DNA of 64,000 bases. It comes from Aquipseudomonas alcaligenes (lineage in GTDB: Bacteria; Pseudomonadota; Gammaproteobacteria; Pseudomonadales; Pseudomonadaceae). Where the stretch lies: contig NZ_FTNW01000006.1 in assembly GCF_900156545.1 (NCBI RefSeq), positions 296,078 to 360,077 on the forward strand. Reading direction: 5' to 3'. Of this stretch, positions 17,712 to 25,743 are shown piece after piece (position 1 is the stretch's first letter; each line of letters starts with the position of its first letter). The notes below the pieces were generated by a model. That model had not been told where the DNA came from and ran no database searches. It saw only the letters and a program-made list of their open reading frames with translations. The position numbers and the translations under genes are program-made.

Positions 17712-19398
17712 GTTCGCTCTCCTTGGCCGCCGGTTGCTCGCTATAGAACGGCTGCGTAGTGCCATCGGCAGCCTCCACCACGATCTTGCGGAACATGCCG
17801 CTGCCCATGTGGTAGATCAGGTGGCAGTGGAAGGCCCACTCGCCCATGGCATCGACCGGCACGTCCACTTCCAGGGTCTGCCCCGGCGCCACGTTGACCA
17901 CGTGTTTGAGCGGGTTGAACTGGCCGTTGCCCTTGTCCAGCTGCATCCACATGCCGTGCAGGTGCATGGGGTGGTTCATCATGGTCTGGTTGACGAAACG
18001 GAAGCGCACCCGCTCGCCGTACTTGAGGCGGATCGGCTCGGCCTCGGAGTACTTCACGCCGTTGAACGACCAGAAGTAGCGCTCCATGTTGCCGGTCAGC
18101 TGCAGCTCGATGGTGCGATCCGGCGCCCGGTAGCCGGCGGCCGGGCGCATGGCCTTGAGGTCGCCGTAGACCAGCACCCGCCCGCCATCCACCGGCTCGG
18201 GCGCGATGCCGCTGCCGGCGGCATAGTCCGGGTTGCCGGCAGGTGCCATGGCCGAATGATCCATACCGGCCATCTGCGAGTGGTCCATGCCCGCCATCTG
18301 GGAATGATCCATACCGGCCATGCCCGAATGATCCATACCGCCGTGATCCATACCGGCATGGGCCATGCCCATGTCGGCCATGGTCAGCAGGCGCGGCTCG
18401 CGCAGCGTCGGCACTTCACCCTGCATGCCAGGGCGCGGCGCCAGAGTGGCGCGGGCATAGCCACGCCGGTCCATGGACTCGGCGAACAGGGTGTAGGCCT
18501 TGTCCTCGCGCGGCTGGACGATCACGTCATAGGTTTCGGCCACGGCAATGCGCAGCTGATCCACCACCACCGGCTGCACATCGTTGCCGTCGGCCTGCAC
18601 CACGGTCATGGCCAGGCCGGGGATGCGCAGGTCGAAGTAGCTCATTCCCGAACCATTGATGATGCGCAGGCGCACCCGCTCGCCCGGCTTGAACAGCGCG
18701 GTCCAGTTCTGCTCGGTGTCACGGCCGTTGACCAGGAAGCGGAAGCCGCTGACATCGGCAATGTCGGTCTTGGCCATGCGCATATTGCCCCAGTCCCAGC
18801 GGTCCTTGAGCGCCGCGTCCCAGCCATCGCGTTTCGCATCGCGGAACAGGTCGCCAAGGGTCGGCTGCTGGTCGTTGTAGTAGTCGGCCTGCTTCTTCAG
18901 GTTGGCCAGGGTGCGTTCAGGCTTCTCGTCCTGCCAGTCGAACAGCAGCACGGTGTACTCGCGGTCGTAGCGGTACGGCTCGCGCTTCTTCGGCTCGATG
19001 ATCAGCGGGCCGTAGATGCCCTCCTGCTCCTGGAAGTCGGCATGGGCGTGGTACCAGTAGGTGCCGGACTGGTTGAGGGTGAAGCGGTAGGTGAAAGTCT
19101 CGCCGGGCTGGATGCCGGGGAAGCTGATGCCCGGAACGCCGTCCTGGGTGTAGGGCAGGATGATGCCGTGCCAGTGCAGCGCGGTCATGCGATCGAGCTT
19201 GTTGGTGACGGCGATCTCCACTTCTTCGCCTTCCTGGAAGCGCAGCGCCGGCGCCGGGCTCTGGCCGTTGACGGTCAGTGCCGGACGCACGCCGTCGGAG
19301 AAGCGCACCTGGCCTTCGTCGATCACCAGTTCGTAGCGGCCGGCCTGAGCGGCCAGGCTCAGGCCCAGCAGTCCGGCGGCAAGTAGCAGGCGTTTCAC
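17698..19398 (-). CDS. copA: Multicopper oxidase CopA (copper resistance)
   Basis: 566 residues, three cupredoxin domains. Copper ligands: H75-W-H77 (HWHG), H117-A-H119 (WYHAH), HPMHLHG (H476, H479, H481) and HCHLIYHMGSGM (H524, C525, H526, H530, M535). A Met/His-rich insert (residues 345-386) has 8-residue repeats MDHSQMAG. Predicted periplasmic cuprous oxidase or copper-binding protein. The leader MKRLLLAAGLLGLSLAAQA is a plain Sec signal; the twin-arginine motif usual for CopA/PcoA is absent. GTG start 19398 overlaps the copI stop by four bases (GTGA), and AGGTG precedes it. An alternative name would be a CopA-like or CueO-like oxidase. Confidence 0.92.
   Translation of the reverse strand: MKRLLLAAGLLGLSLAAQAGRYELVIDEGQVRFSDGVRPALTVNGQSPAPALRFQEGEEVEIAVTNKLDRMTALHWHGIILPYTQDGVPGISFPGIQPGETFTYRFTLNQSGTYWYHAHADFQEQEGIYGPLIIEPKKREPYRYDREYTVLLFDWQDEKPERTLANLKKQADYYNDQQPTLGDLFRDAKRDGWDAALKDRWDWGNMRMAKTDIADVSGFRFLVNGRDTEQNWTALFKPGERVRLRIINGSGMSYFDLRIPGLAMTVVQADGNDVQPVVVDQLRIAVAETYDVIVQPREDKAYTLFAESMDRRGYARATLAPRPGMQGEVPTLREPRLLTMADMGMAHAGMDHGGMDHSGMAGMDHSQMAGMDHSQMAGMDHSAMAPAGNPDYAAGSGIAPEPVDGGRVLVYGDLKAMRPAAGYRAPDRTIELQLTGNMERYFWSFNGVKYSEAEPIRLKYGERVRFRFVNQTMMNHPMHLHGMWMQLDKGNGQFNPLKHVVNVAPGQTLEVDVPVDAMGEWAFHCHLIYHMGSGMFRKIVVEAADGTTQPFYSEQPAAKESEHAHH
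18243..18366 (-). repeat. Met/His-rich tandem repeats inside copA
   Basis: Degenerate 24-nt tandem repeats encoding MDHSxMAG units (about four full copies plus shorter AGMDHGG units). They are a potential copper-binding loop and a slippage-prone tract. Confidence 0.8.
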
Positions 19399-19925
19399 GG
19401 TTGCACCTCGACGTTACCGACCATGCCGGCCTGGTAATGGCCGGGGATGTTGCAGGCGAACTCCAGGCCGGTAGCCTGGGCGAAGGTCCAGGTCAGCTCG
19501 GCGCTCTGCCCCGGCTCAAGCATCACGGTGTTGGGGTCGTCATGGGTCATCTTGCCGTGCTGCATGCCGCTCATGTCATGCTGGCTGTGATCCATCTTGC
19601 TCATGTCGTGCTGCATGGCGGTCGGCGTCAGCATGCCCATCTGCTGCATCGCCAGCATGTGCTTCTGGTGCTCGGCATGCATGGCGGCGTTGCCCAGGCT
19701 GAACTCGTGCAGCAGCGCGCCCTCGTTCTTCAGCACGAAGCGCACGGTCTCGCCGGCCTTGACCTGCACCGAGTCCGGTTCGTAGTACATGTCGCCCAGA
19801 GTGATCTCGACGGTGCGATCGGCATCGGCGGCCTTGGCCGGCTTGCCGAAGGCGTGATGGCTCTGGTCGGCCAGCGCCGGCAGGCTGAGGGCACAGAGCA
19901 GCGGCAGAACAAGACGTACGGACAT
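19395..19925 (-). CDS. copI: CopI-like periplasmic cupredoxin
   Basis: 176 residues. Signal peptide MSVRLVLPLLCALSLPALA, then a cupredoxin fold. Type-1 copper ligands are predicted as H73 (LLHEF), C158, H163 and M168 (FACNIPGHYQAGM). Between ligand 1 and the C-terminal loop lies a His/Met-rich insert (about 81-130: HAEHQKHM, MQHDMSKMDHSQHDMSGMQHGKMTH) able to bind extra copper. It resembles CopI, a cupredoxin implicated in copper tolerance. First gene of the copI-copA-copB operon; divergent from copRS across a 151-bp control region. Confidence 0.85.
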   Translation of the reverse strand: MSVRLVLPLLCALSLPALADQSHHAFGKPAKAADADRTVEITLGDMYYEPDSVQVKAGETVRFVLKNEGALLHEFSLGNAAMHAEHQKHMLAMQQMGMLTPTAMQHDMSKMDHSQHDMSGMQHGKMTHDDPNTVMLEPGQSAELTWTFAQATGLEFACNIPGHYQAGMVGNVEVQP

Positions 19926-19994
19926 GAGTGAGGCTCCGGGGATGGACGATGCCCCACTCTAGGCCGCAGCAACTGGCGCCAAGCTGACGCGAAG

Positions 19995-20009
19995 ATTACA
20001 ACTTTGTCA
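19995..20009. promoter_or_regulatory. Candidate CopR/CusR-type operator
   Basis: Imperfect palindrome ATTACAACTTTGTCA in the copI/copR divergent space, resembling the TGACA-n-TTGTAAT pattern of CopR/CusR boxes. It is placed to serve both directions. Confidence 0.55.
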
Positions 20010-20076
20010 GCTGGGTTCATTCAGCCCGGCGCCTGGCGTATAAAGCCGGCAACGCCCCTACCTTGCGAATGCCCCG

Positions 20077-20754
20077 ATGAAGCTGCTGATCGTCGAAGAC
20101 GAACCCAAGACCGGCCAGTACCTGCGCCAGGGCCTGGCCGAGGCCGGCTTCGCCGTGGAGCTGGCCGGCGATGGCGTCAGCGGCGAGCAGCTGGCGCTGT
20201 CCGGCGAGCACGATCTGTTGATCCTCGACGTGATGCTGCCCGGCCGCGACGGCTGGCAGATCCTGCGCAGCGTGCGCGGCGCCGGGCTGGAGGTGCCGGT
20301 GCTGTTCCTTACTGCCAGGGACGCAGTCGAGGACCGCGTACGCGGCCTGGAGGCCGGCGCCGACGACTACCTGGTCAAACCCTTTGCCTTCACCGAGCTG
20401 CTCGCTCGTGTGCGCACGCTATTGCGGCGCAGCAACGGTGCACCGCAGGACAATACCCTGCAGGTGGCCGACCTGAGCCTCGACCTGCTACGCCGCCGCG
20501 CCGAACGCGCCGGCCAGCGCATCGAGCTGACCGCCAAGGAGTTCGCCCTGCTGGAACTGCTGCTGCGCCGCCAGGGCGAGGTCCTGCCCAAATCGCTGAT
20601 TGCCTCGCAGGTGTGGGACATGAACTTCGACAGCGACACCAACGTCATCGAAGTGGCCATCCGCCGCCTGCGCGCCAAGGTCGACGACGGTTTCGCCCAG
20701 CCGCTGATCCACACCGTGCGCGGCATGGGCTATGTGCTGGAGGCGCGCGCCTGA
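20077..20754 (+). CDS. copR: Copper-responsive OmpR-family response regulator
   Basis: 225 residues. Receiver (1-120) with MKLLIVEDEPKTG, D51 in LLILDVMLPGRDGW and the KPF lysine. Winged-helix DNA-binding domain (about 128-223) with LTAKEFALLELL and SDTNVIEVAIRRLRAKVDDGF and the terminal IHTVRGMGYVLEAR typical of CusR/CopR/PcoR. The copS start overlaps its stop by one base (TGATG). Divergent position from copIAB and the CusR-like sequence support a role in copper-induced activation. Confidence 0.93.
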   Translation: MKLLIVEDEPKTGQYLRQGLAEAGFAVELAGDGVSGEQLALSGEHDLLILDVMLPGRDGWQILRSVRGAGLEVPVLFLTARDAVEDRVRGLEAGADDYLVKPFAFTELLARVRTLLRRSNGAPQDNTLQVADLSLDLLRRRAERAGQRIELTAKEFALLELLLRRQGEVLPKSLIASQVWDMNFDSDTNVIEVAIRRLRAKVDDGFAQPLIHTVRGMGYVLEARA

Positions 20755-22073
20755 TGTCGCTGGCCAACCGCCTGGCCCTGCTGTTCGCCGCCTGCACCGC
20801 CGCCGTCGCGCTGCTGGCCGGCGCCCTGTTCAACCGCGCCAGCGAGGTGCACTTCATCGAGCTGGACCAGCAGCAGCTGCAGGGCAAGCTGGCGGTGTTC
20901 ACCGAGCTGCTGCAGGGCGTGACCAGCGCCACGGCGCTGGTGGCGCGGCGCCCGGCACTGGAACAGGAGCTGCAGCGCCACCCCGAACTGGCGTTGCGCA
21001 TCGAGGGGCCGGACGGCCAGGTCTGGTTCAGCAGCCGCGCGCTGCCGGACAGCCTGCCGCACGCGCAGCACTGGAATCACCAGGACACCGCCTACCGGGT
21101 GATGAGCACGAAGCAGGGTGACCTGCGCCTGACCCTGCTGCTGGACATCACCCACCACCAGCATTTCCTCGAACAGATGCAGCGGCTGATCTGGCTGTGC
21201 GTCGGTCTCTCGGCCCTGGCCACCGCCCTGCTCGGTGCCTGGGTGGCGCGCCGCGGCCTGCGTCCGCTGCGCCAGATGACCCGGGTGACCCAGCAGGTTT
21301 CGGCCAGCTCGCTGACCGCGCGCCTTCCGGCGGACGCCCTGCCGGCCGAACTGGGCGAGCTAGCGGCCTCGTTCAACGCCATGCTGGCCCGCCTGGAAGA
21401 CGCCTTCACCCGCCTCTCGGCCTTCTCCGCCGACATCGCCCACGAGCTGCGCACGCCGCTGTCCAACCTGCTGACCCAGACCCAGGTCATCCTCAGCCAG
21501 CCGCGCACCCTGGAGGACTACCAGGAAGCCCTGCACTCCAACCTGGAGGAGCTGCAGCACCTGGCGCAGATGGTCGGCGACATGCTGTTGCTGGCCAAGG
21601 CCGACAACGGCCTGCTGCAGACCCGCCGCGAGACGCTCGCCCTGGAACGGGAACTGAAGGCGCTGGCCGAATACTTCACCCCGCTGGCCGAGGAAGCCGG
21701 GGTGCAGCTGCAGGTCGACGGCCAGGCCACGCTGAGCGCCGACCGCGCCCTGCTGCACCGCGCCCTGAGCAACCTGATCGACAACGCCCTGCGCTTCACC
21801 CCGCGCGGCGACGAGCTGCGCCTGAGCAGCGCGCAACAGGGTGCCGGAGTGCGCATCGAAGTGGCCAACCAGGGTCCCGAGATCCCCTTTGATCTTCGCG
21901 AACGCCTGTTCGACCGCTTCTACCGCGCCGACCCGGCACGCCGCGAAGGCGGCACCGAGCATGCCGGCCTGGGCCTGGCCATCGCCCGCTCCATCGTCCA
22001 GGCCCACGGTGGCGCGATTCGCTGCGAGTCGGCCGAGGGCTGGACGCGCTTTATCCTGGAGTTTCCCGCCTAA
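20754..22073 (+). CDS. copS: Copper-sensing histidine kinase
   Basis: 439 residues, CusS/CopS heavy-metal sensor layout. First membrane helix about 5-26, periplasmic sensor about 27-138, second helix about 142-163, HAMP (RRGLRPLRQMTRVTQQV), HisKA with FSADIAHELRTPLSN, and HATPase with NLIDNALRFTP and GLGLAIARSIVQAHGG. The start is ATG 20754, overlapping the copR stop by one base; the frame is open far upstream, but only as a shadow of copR. The periplasmic part would sense Cu(I); which residues bind the metal was not resolved. Confidence 0.92.
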   Translation: MSLANRLALLFAACTAAVALLAGALFNRASEVHFIELDQQQLQGKLAVFTELLQGVTSATALVARRPALEQELQRHPELALRIEGPDGQVWFSSRALPDSLPHAQHWNHQDTAYRVMSTKQGDLRLTLLLDITHHQHFLEQMQRLIWLCVGLSALATALLGAWVARRGLRPLRQMTRVTQQVSASSLTARLPADALPAELGELAASFNAMLARLEDAFTRLSAFSADIAHELRTPLSNLLTQTQVILSQPRTLEDYQEALHSNLEELQHLAQMVGDMLLLAKADNGLLQTRRETLALERELKALAEYFTPLAEEAGVQLQVDGQATLSADRALLHRALSNLIDNALRFTPRGDELRLSSAQQGAGVRIEVANQGPEIPFDLRERLFDRFYRADPARREGGTEHAGLGLAIARSIVQAHGGAIRCESAEGWTRFILEFPA

Positions 22074-22211
22074 GAGCCCGGGTACCTCCCCTCTCCCACT
22101 TGTGGCAGTGGGGCTAAAGCAATCCGCATCGGCTCAATCGCTACACCCCCATGAGCAGGCATGTGCATGCATCGCCCCTGCACGCCGAGCCAGGGCATTG
22201 GTCGCAGAAAT

Positions 22212-22240
22212 TTGCCAGGCCCACTGTTGCCCGACAGAAT
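22212..22240 (+). promoter_or_regulatory. Putative sigma-70 promoter of trmK
   Basis: TTGCCA (22212-22217), 17-nt spacer, CAGAAT (22235-22240), 42 bases before the proposed TTG start. Confidence 0.45.
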
Positions 22241-22281
22241 CGCCCGCCGTGCCGGACGATCGTGGTGAGCAGAGGCAGCAG

Positions 22282-22986
22282 TTGAACGAACAAAGATTGT
22301 CCGAGCGCCTGGAGCGCGTGGCGGCGCATGTCCCGGCAGGCGCGCGGCTGGCCGATATCGGCTCGGATCACGGCTACCTGCTCGTAGCCTTGATGACGCG
22401 CGGCGTCATCGCGGCGGCGGTGGCCGGCGAGGTTGCGTTGACGCCCTTTCACGCGGCGCAGCGAACCGTGCGCGAAAATGGCCTGAGCCAGCGAATCGCC
22501 GTGCGTCTGGCCAATGGCCTGGCGGCGATCGAGCCGGAAGACAGAATCAGCGCCATCAGCCTCTGCGGCATGGGCGGCGAGACGATCCGCGACATCCTCG
22601 ACCGCGACAAGTCGCGCCTCACTGGCGAGGAGCGCCTGATCCTGCAGCCCAACGGCGGCGAGCAACCCCTGCGCCAATGGCTGATGGACAATGGCTACCG
22701 CATCCTCCACGAGGAAGTGCTGCGGGAAAACCGCTTCAACTACGAAATCATCGTCGCCGAACGCACCGGGCCGGTGCGCTATACCACCCAGGAACTGTAC
22801 TTCGGCCCACTGCAATTACAGGAGCGCAGCCCAGCCTTTCTGGCCAAATGGCAGCGCCTATTGCATCTGAAGCAACGAACCCTGACCCACTTCGCCCTGG
22901 CTCGGCAGGCCGTACCTGAGGACAAGGTGCAGGCGCTCACCCAGCAGACCCGTTGGATCAGCGAACTGCTTGCTCAAAAAGGCTGA
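22282..22986 (+). CDS. trmK: tRNA (adenine(22)-N1)-methyltransferase TrmK
   Basis: 234 residues. SAM-binding motif LADIGSDHGYLLVALM near residue 23, then VAGEVALTPFHAAQRTVRENG, the TrmK-specific SLCGMGGETIRDIL and LILQPNGGEQPLRQWLMDNGY, and a C-terminal coiled region. Methylates A22 in tRNA in the characterised bacterial family. The start is taken as TTG 22282 (LNEQRLSERLERV), preceded by AGAGG; the frame is open further upstream but without a convincing start or similarity. It stands alone between copS and the KAP gene. Confidence 0.85.
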   Translation: MNEQRLSERLERVAAHVPAGARLADIGSDHGYLLVALMTRGVIAAAVAGEVALTPFHAAQRTVRENGLSQRIAVRLANGLAAIEPEDRISAISLCGMGGETIRDILDRDKSRLTGEERLILQPNGGEQPLRQWLMDNGYRILHEEVLRENRFNYEIIVAERTGPVRYTTQELYFGPLQLQERSPAFLAKWQRLLHLKQRTLTHFALARQAVPEDKVQALTQQTRWISELLAQKG

Positions 22987-23476
22987 CGCCCCTGTGCGCA
23001 GCGCAGCCTGAGTGGGTCTTCTCCTCGCCTTCAAGAACAATCCGAAGCAGTCGGTGGCGGCGATAGGCAAAAAGCGCCGCTACACAGCTCCCGTCAAGAC
23101 AACCTCCAACCCAGCGCTGCTTGTCGAAAAAGCGGATGGACAAGTAGACGTTGTCCACCCTACATCGCTCCCGAGATCGCGCAGGGTGGAAAAACGCGCA
23201 GTGTTTTCCACCCTGCCTATAGCCAGGCTACTTGCTCAAACTTTGGGAGATATCGCATTCCTCCTCAGCTTGGAGCCAATAGCTAACTGCATCGGGTTCG
23301 TTGGAAAAAGCAAAACGCCTCGCCGATTACAGGTCGATCCTCCACACCTTGAGCATCACATGCCTAAAGCCTTACGTTAGATCCTTCTGATTCTGATGTT
23401 GCTGCTCCTACGATCAGATCCACCGCTGCTCCTGTCGTCGCGCTAGAGCCACCCTTGCATCGGATGCTATCCAGCT
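22987..23476. other. 490-bp non-coding space with repeat remnants, left flank of KAP gene
   Basis: No credible gene. It holds degenerate dispersed-repeat sequence, including GTAGACGTTGTCCACCCTAC (23142-23161) and a 36-nt hairpin at 23181-23216. From about 23220 the GC content falls towards that of the KAP gene. The open frame 23012-23380 lies over these repeats and is not supported as a gene. No clear promoter or attachment-site duplication was found. Confidence 0.6.
23181..23216. repeat. 36-nt hairpin repeat remnant
   Basis: GCAGGGTGGAAAA is inverted by TTTTCCACCCTGC around a short loop, the common GTGGAAAA...TTTTCCAC type of dispersed intergenic repeat. There is no T run, so it is not an intrinsic terminator. 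Confidence 0.65.
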
Positions 23477-25609
23477 ATGAAAAAAGACCTTCCGTTCATT
23501 GACTCAGACCAGCCTCTGTCGAAGTCCAACGCTCTTGATCATGACAAACTCCAGCGACAGGGGTTCGCTGATGCCGCAGTGAAGGCCTTGCAGAGGGTTT
23601 CGTCTACGGCCGGGTTCGTCATATCAATTGAAGGGCCATGGGGGAGTGGAAAGTCTTCAGTGCTTGCAATGATGGAGCAACTGATTGTCCAGGATGATGA
23701 ACGTAAGCCACCGATCATAGCCAACTTCAATCCCTGGCTGGTCGGTGATCGCGATGCACTCCTTCGTCAGTTCCTGAATGCCATCGCGGCAGCAATCAAC
23801 GTACAGGATCATGCAGGGAAAGCTCAAAAAGCATCCGCAGCACTGCTCAACTACGCCAACGTCTTTGACCTCGTGAAGTGGGTTCCAGGCGCAGAGCCGT
23901 GGGCCTCGCTCGTTAAGGGGGTAATGGAAGCAGGAGGGAAAGCTGTTGGCGGAATTGCTGAAGAAAAAGTACAGGACATTGAGGGACAGAAAGAGCGACT
24001 TGAGAAGGCCCTGCGAAAATTAGGCAAGAAGATCTACGTGTTTATTGATGACGTAGATCGGCTGTTTCCGACCGAAGTATTTGAAATGGTTCGAATCATC
24101 AAGGCAGTGGGTCAATTACCCAACGTCGGTTACGTAGTGGCCTGGGATCCAGACTATGTATGTCGTGCCTTAAAGGCCGCGACAGTCCCGCAAGCAGCTC
24201 ACTACCTCGACAAGATTGTCCAGGTTCGCCTTCCTGTGCCCGCTATCTCTGCGCACGCTCGTCTCCAGCTTCTGAACGGTGCTTTGGCGGCGCTTCCTGA
24301 CGACGTGACTGCGGAGTACTTTGAGAAGCAGGAAAGCCGCCTTCAAACCCTATATTTCTCGGGTCTCCGCGAGTTGCTAGAACACCCACGCGACGTGACA
24401 CGAGTGATGAACACCTTGAGTGTCATAGAACCGGGGCTACGTGGTGAGATCGTTCTAGCCGACATTCTAGGTTTGGCTTGTCTGATGGTCCGGGCGCCTC
24501 ATGTATATAGTGCTTTACGGAAGGACCCAGACTTCTTCACTGCTAGACACCCCTCCATCATGGGGGCAACAAACACTAAAGAGCTGGAAGAGGAGTATCG
24601 AAAGAAGGCGAACCGCCTCTTTTCTCAGTGCCCAAACCCGGATGCAGTTCGTAAGCTCGTGCATCATCTTTTTCCTGCAGTAGCGGAGGCCAGCGGCAGC
24701 TTTGGATTTTCACGCTCCATTGATATCGAAGGTCACTTAGCAGCACCAAGCCGTCTAAACATTGCCCTAAGCATGGCCATTGGAGCCACAGATGTGAGCT
24801 TGGTGGATGCCAGGCAATACGTTATGAAGCCGAGTTTACGAAGGGACATTGAGGCAAAACTCTCGAGGGAGAATTACTTAGGTTTCCTCGACCTGTTAGG
24901 CGACATTGCAGAATCGACCACGCCAGAAGAAGTGGCCGACCTGAAAGACCTCTGCCTAGCGGTTGGCCGACTCCTAGATAAACCGCCGATCTCTCATTCG
25001 AGCGATTCGCGTGGCTTCTTCACCGTCTCAGCTGATGCGCTCGCGATGTCGGCCATCGAAAATCTCATCACCAAATCCGGCCAAGATGCCGATGAGATAG
25101 CCCACTCTATTAGTGCAGATCCAGCTTCTCTATCGATGGCCGCACTTGTCGTAGAACGAGGTCTCTTCAAGCCAAAAGAGAACCATAAGCTCGTATGCAA
25201 TCCTCGAACGCAAAATGCTGCAGCTGAAGCATTCGCTAAGAACGCCATCAGCTCAGCGGAGGATGGCTCGCTCTGGTCCAAATATGATCCATCTAGAATT
25301 CTATGGACGATCATGCGAGCGGCGCCCGGGTTAGCTAAGAAAATGTTCGCAGCACTCAAGCGGCAAGACCCGACCCTAGATGAATTCGCATTGCACTTTC
25401 TGAAGCATGCCTTCAGCTCCAATGGTGGTCAGAGCTACTGCCTCCCCGATGATCCAGCTGTAACGAATCTTGTTAGCCCTCAAACACTCATCTCACACGC
25501 TCAGGCACGCCTTGCGGATAAGGCTGTTCAGTACCCAGTGCGTGCGGCATGGAGATCAGTGGTAGAGAAGAAACCTCTGTACGGTAATGGCTCTGATGGA
25601 CGAATGTGA
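23477..25609 (+). CDS. KAP-family P-loop NTPase
   Basis: 710 residues. Walker A GPWGSGKSS at 53-61, the KAP hallmark FNPWLVG near residue 84, and Walker B KIYVFIDDVDRLFPTE with D191-D192; VAWDPDYV follows as in other KAP proteins. The usual transmembrane insert between Walker A and B is not evident; that stretch (about 125-165) is amphipathic rather than membrane-spanning, so the protein may be cytoplasmic. The long C-terminal half (about 380-710) is helical and unrecognised. Family members include PifA, which excludes phage T7 from F-plasmid hosts, and Kidins220. The gene is clearly less GC-rich than its neighbours, is flanked by repeat remnants and stands alone, suggesting horizontal gain. 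A defence role is inferred, not shown. The ribosome-binding site is weak. Confidence 0.85.
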   Translation: MKKDLPFIDSDQPLSKSNALDHDKLQRQGFADAAVKALQRVSSTAGFVISIEGPWGSGKSSVLAMMEQLIVQDDERKPPIIANFNPWLVGDRDALLRQFLNAIAAAINVQDHAGKAQKASAALLNYANVFDLVKWVPGAEPWASLVKGVMEAGGKAVGGIAEEKVQDIEGQKERLEKALRKLGKKIYVFIDDVDRLFPTEVFEMVRIIKAVGQLPNVGYVVAWDPDYVCRALKAATVPQAAHYLDKIVQVRLPVPAISAHARLQLLNGALAALPDDVTAEYFEKQESRLQTLYFSGLRELLEHPRDVTRVMNTLSVIEPGLRGEIVLADILGLACLMVRAPHVYSALRKDPDFFTARHPSIMGATNTKELEEEYRKKANRLFSQCPNPDAVRKLVHHLFPAVAEASGSFGFSRSIDIEGHLAAPSRLNIALSMAIGATDVSLVDARQYVMKPSLRRDIEAKLSRENYLGFLDLLGDIAESTTPEEVADLKDLCLAVGRLLDKPPISHSSDSRGFFTVSADALAMSAIENLITKSGQDADEIAHSISADPASLSMAALVVERGLFKPKENHKLVCNPRTQNAAAEAFAKNAISSAEDGSLWSKYDPSRILWTIMRAAPGLAKKMFAALKRQDPTLDEFALHFLKHAFSSNGGQSYCLPDDPAVTNLVSPQTLISHAQARLADKAVQYPVRAAWRSVVEKKPLYGNGSDGRM

Positions 25610-25743
25610 TAGGTCTAGAGTACTGGCATAGTCGATGCGTTCCGCTCGACCTGGGGGAGGCTAGCAAGCAAATGCTGGCTTGCTCGAAATGAGGAGTGTC
25701 CGCTTCTGGCCGACAACAGCCAACCACATACCCTGCAAACACC

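Noticed and set aside
18243..18366. Short direct repeats as a possible CRISPR or phase-variation array outside a gene
   Set aside because: The repeats are in frame within copA and encode a Met/His-rich loop.
20004..20753. N-terminal 250-codon extension of copS
   Set aside because: It overlaps copR in another frame; the sensor kinase starts naturally at ATG 20754 with its first membrane helix.
23012..23380. 122-codon open frame before the KAP gene
   Set aside because: Lies over dispersed-repeat sequence with no ribosome-binding site or family resemblance.
25660..25743. Possible terminator or att site right of the KAP gene
   Set aside because: AGCAAGC/GCTTGCT forms a short hairpin but has no T run and no matching repeat was found on the left side.
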